Notes under the pieces: model-generated | The model's input: only the letters and a program-made list of their open reading frames with translations | What the model was told of the DNA's origin: nothing | Databases searched by the model: none | Shown: positions 5,462 to 8,893 of the stretch, piece after piece | Position numbering within the stretch: position 1 is the first letter of the stretch | Layout: each line of letters starts with the position of its first letter | Source: Candidatus Subteraquimicrobium carltonvillense | GTDB taxonomy: Bacteria; Actinomycetota; Aquicultoria; Subteraquimicrobiales; Subteraquimicrobiaceae | NCBI GenBank assembly: GCA_002339355.1 | Contig: DDKQ01000037.1 | Span: 15,483 to 24,375, forward strand | Direction: 5' to 3' | Length of the DNA: 8,893 bases | Position numbers and translations under genes: made by a program

Positions 5462-6211
5462 ATGGTCTTGTCCGAGGTACTGATAGTAATACCCACTTAT
5501 AACGAGCGCGAAAATGTAGAAAAGCTGGTTAAGGCGATAATTGCGGTTGATGAAGATTTCAATATCTTATTTGTGGACGACGATTCCCCTGATGGTACGG
5601 GCGAAATCGCCTTTGTCTTGTCCGAGAAATTTCCGCAGGTGCAGGTCCTTCGACGGAGAGGGGAAAGGGGATATGGAGTCGCCTGCAAGGATGGATTTAA
5701 TTATGGTCTGAAACTGGACTTCAAATATATTTTTTCCATGGATGCTGACTTTTCACATGACCCAAAAGATATTCCCAGGCTACTTCGGAGAATGAAGAAT
5801 TGCTCCATGGCCATCGGCTCTCGCTATGTGGATGGTGGGAAGATCGTAGCCGATTGGGGATTCTTTCGAAGATTGCTGAGTACGTGGGGGAATGGATTCG
5901 CTCGCTTATCACTGGGACTTCCTTTCAAGGATTGCACCAGTGGCTTTAGAGGATATCGCAGAGAGATTCTGAAAAGTCTGGAATTGGATGCGATTACCTT
6001 GGATGGATACGCTTTTTTAATTGAGCTTCTCAATAGAGGTTATGAGAAGGGGTTTGCAATCGAGGAAATACCCATAACCTATGTAGACAGAGAGAAAGGA
6101 AAATCCAAACTTTCAAGGAAGGTCATCCTAGAGGCACTAATTTTGGTGATAAGGTTGGGGTTAAAGAGGTTTTTGGGGAAATCAAGTCAGGCTGTACACA
6201 CCCAATGTTGA
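5462..6211 (+). CDS. Polyprenyl/dolichyl-phosphate mannose synthase-like glycosyltransferase (GT2)
   Basis: This 249-residue GT-A fold enzyme probably transfers a sugar from a nucleotide donor to a polyprenyl phosphate at the membrane face. Seen: IPTYNERENVE (10-20), VDDDSPDGTGE (38-48), the DxD-like MDADFSHDP (93-101), GSRYVDGG (119-126), DCTSGFRGYRR (157-167) and GYAFLIELL (182-190). EEIPITYVDREKGKSK near the end matches the Dpm1/Ppm1 type. There is no C-terminal membrane anchor or GtrA domain, so it is the soluble, membrane-associated form. Donor sugar cannot be read from sequence. The start ATG is one base after the hemL stop, with GAGG inside the hemL end as ribosome site, so it is translationally coupled although unrelated to haem. 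The last 30 bases overlap the opposite-strand gene. Confidence 0.85.
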   Translation: MVLSEVLIVIPTYNERENVEKLVKAIIAVDEDFNILFVDDDSPDGTGEIAFVLSEKFPQVQVLRRRGERGYGVACKDGFNYGLKLDFKYIFSMDADFSHDPKDIPRLLRRMKNCSMAIGSRYVDGGKIVADWGFFRRLLSTWGNGFARLSLGLPFKDCTSGFRGYRREILKSLELDAITLDGYAFLIELLNRGYEKGFAIEEIPITYVDREKGKSKLSRKVILEALILVIRLGLKRFLGKSSQAVHTQC

Positions 6212-6580
6212 GATTCGATCGTTTTCCTTTGAGAGGATCTTTTCCAGGTCGAGATCGAGAAGGGTACAAAAAGCTGCGATGTAGAACATGGCGTTTCCCA
6301 ACTCCGCCTCCACTACCTCACGGCAATTGGAACACAAGCTCCCTTCTATATGTGTTTTTACATATTTTGAAACCTCGGAGAAGTTGACATTTGGGGAGAC
6401 GGGTTGTTTTTCCGCTTTGATCTTTAAACACCCACAGTTGGTGACCGCTTTGGCCATAGCTCTGTTTACATGAGCACTGGCTTCTTGGAATTTGGACATT
6501 ACATCAAGAATGCTTTTGTGTCTTACTAGATACTCGGAGACGGTGCCTTGAAATTTCTTACAGGAAGTTTGTGGTGGCAT
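6182..6580 (-). CDS. Small MazG-like protein with two cysteine pairs (function unknown)
   Basis: This is a 132-residue soluble protein of a conserved family I recall mainly from Gram-positive anaerobes without an assigned role. Seen: N-terminal CKKFQGTVSEYLVRHKSILD, a helical region with NCGC (Cys49, Cys51), then CSNC (83-86) and REVVEAELGNAMFYIAAF followed by LDLDLEKIL. The last part resembles the helix pair of MazG-like nucleotide pyrophosphohydrolases (pattern EELGD-FY-LA-LDLE), but with Asn96 where the metal-binding Asp is usual. The cysteines could bind a metal. Start: ATG at 6580 has AAAGGGGAG about 9 bases upstream; a longer form from 6649 would start inside the promoter and is rejected. 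The gene is convergent with the glycosyltransferase and overlaps it by 30 bp. Confidence 0.8.
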   Translation of the reverse strand: MPPQTSCKKFQGTVSEYLVRHKSILDVMSKFQEASAHVNRAMAKAVTNCGCLKIKAEKQPVSPNVNFSEVSKYVKTHIEGSLCSNCREVVEAELGNAMFYIAAFCTLLDLDLEKILSKENDRISTLGVYSLT

Positions 6581-6619
6581 TATTCTTCTCTCCCCTTTGT
6601 GGTGGTTAAAGTCATCCAC

Positions 6620-6649
6620 ATTATAATTTTTATGTAATTTGCTTGTCAA
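6620..6649 (-). promoter_or_regulatory. Consensus sigma-A promoter of the MazG-like gene
   Basis: Read on the minus strand: TTGACA (6649-6644), an 18-base spacer, then TATAAT (6625-6620). Both boxes match the consensus perfectly. Start near 6613, leader about 33 bases. This is the best-matching promoter in the window and suggests substantial, largely unregulated expression. Confidence 0.8.
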
Positions 6650-6668
6650 GGAAACCGAGGTTTTGGTT

Positions 6669-6698
6669 TTGACCCTCTCCTTCTACCTGTGTTAAGAT
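6669..6698 (+). promoter_or_regulatory. Candidate promoter for the PIN/TRAM-ispD-ispF operon
   Basis: TTGACC (6669-6674), an 18-base spacer, then TAAGAT (6693-6698) with the TGT of an extended -10 at 6690-6692. It is back to back with the minus-strand promoter; the two -35 boxes are 19 bases apart. The leader before the ATG at 6783 would be about 78 bases. Confidence 0.5.
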
Positions 6699-6782
6699 TT
6701 GCACAGAGGCAAATTGGAGGGTTTTTCAAGGAGGACAATTTGATCGCTCATTCAAGTTCACAAAAGATAGGAGTTGTTAAAG

Positions 6783-7850
6783 ATGCTCATTCTCATCATC
6801 CGTATCCTTTTCTTCATCACAGGAGCTATCGCCGGTTATCAGTTGGTGAATGTGATCAAGGTACCCATCCCCAAGCTCATCGGAATCATATCATACGTGA
6901 TAATTGGTTCTGGGGTCGGGTATGTTTTAGGGGGGGTTGCTGGCAGATGGCTGGTTAAAGTGATAAATTGGATCGAGGTCAATGTCCAGAAGATTCCCAG
7001 TTTGGATCTGATAATCGGTGCACTAGGTCTGATAATCGGATTAATCCTGGCCACTCTCATTTCCTGGCCCTTAAGGTATCTCCCATCGGAACTGAGGTTA
7101 TTGCATATCTTCTTAACCGTTCTGGTCTTCATCGTCTTGGGCTATTTGGGTATTCGCCTTTCGCTCCGCAAAAGGGAGGATTTTCGAGGAGCGCTTCGAA
7201 TCTTTTCCCAGGTTAAGATACCAAAGGCAACATATTTCCCCGAAGAAAAGATCTTGGATACCAGCGTGATCATCGATGGACGAATTGCCGATATTTGCGA
7301 AACCGGTTTCATTGGGGGGCGGCTAAATGTGTCTCGCTTTATATTGAAGGAGTTACAGAAAATCGCCGATTCTGAAGATAGCCTCAAGAGAAATCGGGGA
7401 CGTAGGGGACTGGATATTTTAGGTGCACTTCAGCGGGAGCCAAAAGTGGAAATCCACATTTTGGAGCAGGACTACCCAGAACTTTCGGATGTCGATGCCA
7501 AGTTGGTTCGTCTTGCTAAGGAATTGGATGGTGTAATCCTCACCAATGATTACAATTTAAATAAAGTCGCTGAATTACAAGGGGTAAGGGTCCTCAACAT
7601 CAATGAACTTGCAAATGCCCTTAAACCAGTGGTCTTACCGGGTGAAGAAATGAGCGTGCGTATTTTAAGGGAAGGGAAGGAAGCCGGACAAGGTGTTGGG
7701 TACCTGGATGATGGGACCATGGTCGTAGTGGATGGAGGGAAGAAGTTCGTCGGTGAGGATGTCGAGGTTTTGGTGACGAGTGTCCTTCAAACTCCGGCGG
7801 GGAGAATGATCTTCACCAAGCTCAAAGATGTGGAGGCAACCAGTGCCTAA
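6783..7850 (+). CDS. Membrane-anchored PIN/TRAM-domain protein (YacL type)
   Basis: This 355-residue protein has four hydrophobic helices in the first 125 residues (about 2-20, 34-56, 76-98, 106-125). A PIN nuclease-fold domain follows at about 155-280 and a TRAM RNA-binding domain at about 286-350. PIN acidic residues seen are Asp159 in LDTSVIIDGR, Glu190 in LKELQ, Asp236/Asp238 in SDVDAKL, and Asp256 in TNDYN. TRAM features include GEEMSVRILREGKEAGQGVG and YLDDGTMVVVDGG. The family is a PilT N-terminus-type protein common in Gram-positive bacteria, often just before ispD, and is suspected to be a ribonuclease; substrates are unknown. Start: ATG at 6783 has AGGAG 9 bases upstream; the in-frame TTG at 6774 abuts that site and is unlikely. 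The stop overlaps the ispD start by 8 bases. Confidence 0.9.
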   Translation: MLILIIRILFFITGAIAGYQLVNVIKVPIPKLIGIISYVIIGSGVGYVLGGVAGRWLVKVINWIEVNVQKIPSLDLIIGALGLIIGLILATLISWPLRYLPSELRLLHIFLTVLVFIVLGYLGIRLSLRKREDFRGALRIFSQVKIPKATYFPEEKILDTSVIIDGRIADICETGFIGGRLNVSRFILKELQKIADSEDSLKRNRGRRGLDILGALQREPKVEIHILEQDYPELSDVDAKLVRLAKELDGVILTNDYNLNKVAELQGVRVLNINELANALKPVVLPGEEMSVRILREGKEAGQGVGYLDDGTMVVVDGGKKFVGEDVEVLVTSVLQTPAGRMIFTKLKDVEATSA

Positions 7851-8562
7851 GGTCATAAATGTTGCCGTGATCGTCGCTGCGGGGAGGGGGGAGAGGATGA
7901 GACTTGAGGGTGGTAAACAATATATTCTCCTGGGTGGCAAGCCAATTTTAGCCCATACCCTCCAGGTCTTTGAAGATTGTACCCCCATACATCAGGTCAT
8001 AGTGGTGGCAAATCCCGAGGACATAAAGTTTTGTCGACACGAAATCGTAGAAAAATACGGTCTCTCCAAGGTATTAGAGGTTGTCGCTGGGGGACCCAAA
8101 AGGCAGGACTCTGTGTACAATGGTCTCCAAGCTCTGCCCGAAGGAACCACAACGGTGATAATCCATGATGGAGCGCGCCCCCTTGTAACCCCTCAAATCA
8201 TAGAGAAGGCAATTTCCGCGTTAAAGGGTTGGGATGGTGTGGTGGTCGGAGTCCCCGCTACGGATACCATCAAAGAGGTGGAGGATGAAAGGATAGCCCG
8301 AACTCGTCCCCGAGCGAAACTTTGGTGTGCTCAAACTCCTCAGGTTTTTAAATTAAAGTCGCTACTCGAAGCCCACAAACAGGCGAAGTCCGATAATTTT
8401 TACGGTACTGATGATGCAATTCTCCTGGAGAGAATGGGGTACCGCATTAGGATGATCATGGGTTCTTACGAAAATATTAAAATAACAACCCCCGAAGATT
8501 TAATCGTCGCGGAAGCCATCCTTAAAAGGAGACAAGGGTCACGGGTCATGAGTGAAAAGTGA
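7843..8562 (+). CDS. ispD: 2-C-methyl-D-erythritol 4-phosphate cytidylyltransferase
   Basis: IspD forms CDP-methylerythritol from MEP and CTP in the MEP isoprenoid pathway. Its 239 residues fit the family. Seen, numbered from the GTG: the CTP-binding loop VAAGRGERM (11-19) with Lys25 in GGKQY, GGPKRQDSVYNGL (83-95), IHDGARPLV (107-115), VPATDTIKEV (137-146), WCAQTPQVFK (161-170) and the end motif IKITTPEDL (212-220). Start: GTG at 7843 has TGGAGG 6 bases upstream and gives MPKVINVAVIVAAGRG. The in-frame ATG at 7828 has no ribosome site. The gene overlaps the PIN/TRAM stop by 8 bases. Its last codons (GSRVMSEK) lie inside a heptamer repeat array and look unlike the family, suggesting a rewritten C-terminus. 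Confidence 0.96.
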   Translation: MPKVINVAVIVAAGRGERMRLEGGKQYILLGGKPILAHTLQVFEDCTPIHQVIVVANPEDIKFCRHEIVEKYGLSKVLEVVAGGPKRQDSVYNGLQALPEGTTTVIIHDGARPLVTPQIIEKAISALKGWDGVVVGVPATDTIKEVEDERIARTRPRAKLWCAQTPQVFKLKSLLEAHKQAKSDNFYGTDDAILLERMGYRIRMIMGSYENIKITTPEDLIVAEAILKRRQGSRVMSEK

Positions 8563-8594
8563 CCATGTCTCATGTCCCTTGACCTGTGACAAAG
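8531..8594. repeat. Degenerate heptamer array spanning the ispD end and the ispD-ispF gap
   Basis: From 8531 the sequence falls into 7-base units starting GTCA/GTGA/GACA-like. Examples are GTCACGG (8538), GTCATGA (8545), GTGACCA (8559), GACCTGT (8581) and GACAAAG (8588). One extra base at 8566 shifts the register, giving about nine units. The array is partly symmetrical: 8537-8552 pairs with 8569-8584 at 14 of 16 positions around a 16-base loop, so the mRNA could form an intercistronic hairpin. The array provides the last codons and the stop of ispD. Confidence 0.65.
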
Positions 8595-8600
8595 GGTGGA

Positions 8601-8893
8601 ATGGTGAGGGTTGGTATTGGCTTTGATGCTCATAAATTCACCTCTAACCGCTCCTTAGTTTTGGGAGGGGTGCACATCCCCTTTCCCTTGGGACTCGAGG
8701 GATATTCCGATGCCGATGTTGTTATCCATGCAATCATCGATGCCATCTTGGGAGCCATCTCCGAGGGAGATATCGGACTACATTTCCCAGATACGGAGGA
8801 GAGGTATAGGGATATCTCCAGCCTGACTCTGCTCTCTGAGGTCAAAAAAATCTTGACCGAACGAAGGTGCAAAGTGGTTAATTTAGATGTGGT
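8601..8893 (+). CDS. ispF: 2-C-methyl-D-erythritol 2,4-cyclodiphosphate synthase, N-terminal part (cut by right edge)
   Basis: IspF cyclises CDP-ME 2-phosphate with loss of CMP, two steps after IspD in the MEP pathway. 97 codons are visible of a usual ~155-160. Seen: MVRVGIGFDAHKF with metal ligands Asp9 and His11, LGGVHIPFPLGLEG, SDADVVIHAIIDAILGA with the third metal ligand His43, and GDIGLHFPDTEERY (56-69). The widely conserved His just before SDADV (His34 of E. coli IspF) is Tyr35 here. ATG at 8601 has AAAGG 5 bases upstream; GTG at 8604, giving MRVGIG, is an equally plausible start. It lies 38 bases after ispD across the heptamer array and is almost certainly in the same operon. Confidence 0.95.
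   Translation, partial: MVRVGIGFDAHKFTSNRSLVLGGVHIPFPLGLEGYSDADVVIHAIIDAILGAISEGDIGLHFPDTEERYRDISSLTLLSEVKKILTERRCKVVNLDV

Noticed and set aside
6205..6260. Terminator between the convergent genes
   Set aside because: No GC-rich stem followed by a T-run is visible on either strand; short GATC-rich complementarities are too weak.
6581..6649. Longer MazG-like protein starting at 6649
   Set aside because: The extension runs through the -35 and -10 boxes of a consensus promoter and lacks a ribosome site; ATG 6580 has AAAGGGGAG.
6689..6958. 89-codon plus-strand frame overlapping the PIN/TRAM start
   Set aside because: The phase conflicts with the clearly real membrane region of the PIN/TRAM gene, its first codon sits inside the promoter, and the translation has no recognisable features.

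Overview
The window looks like chromosomal DNA of an anaerobic bacterium of a Gram-positive lineage, either a deep-branching actinomycete relative or a clostridium-like organism. This is inferred from gene content. The siroheme-dependent haem enzyme AhbD lies between hemB and hemL. A PIN/TRAM membrane protein precedes ispD and ispF. A small cysteine-bearing MazG-like protein and a Flp/Tad pilus cluster are also present. No phylogenetic marker was tested.

Layout, left to right. Positions 1-1211 (minus strand) hold the start of a Tad pilus operon: a 56-residue Flp pilin, then TadE, then a TadG-like protein running off the left edge. A perfect 14-bp hairpin separates pilin from tadE, and a recognisable promoter with a dyad at its start site lies upstream of the pilin. 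On the plus strand a strong promoter drives a tRNA-Ala(CGC) gene through a short, highly structured leader. Directly behind the tRNA (about 1526-1769) is the wreck of an insertion sequence: a fragment of an integrase-type transposase with stop codons, plus two tandem copies of a ~34-bp repeat that look like the end of the element. A promoter begins just past the remnant and could drive the haem operon.

Positions 1898-6211 (plus strand) form a tight operon: a small one-pass membrane protein, hemB, ahbD, hemL and a dolichyl-phosphate-mannose-synthase-like glycosyltransferase. HemL makes 5-aminolevulinate, HemB condenses it to porphobilinogen, and AhbD performs the last step of the siroheme route to haem b. 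The intermediate enzymes (HemC, HemD, SirA/C, AhbA/B/C) are not in the window.

The glycosyltransferase overlaps tail-to-tail by 30 bp with a minus-strand gene for a 132-residue MazG-like protein, which has a consensus-quality promoter. Back to back with that promoter is another for the plus-strand PIN/TRAM - ispD - ispF operon. IspD and IspF catalyse consecutive-pathway steps of MEP isoprenoid synthesis; ispF is cut by the right edge. The ispD/ispF junction is built of about nine degenerate heptamers that also supply the last codons of ispD.

I see no CRISPR array, phage, toxin-antitoxin or defence system. The most unusual features are the IS wreck flush against the tRNA, the heptamer array written into the end of ispD, the uncharacterised membrane protein leading the haem operon, and the cysteine-bearing MazG-like protein.
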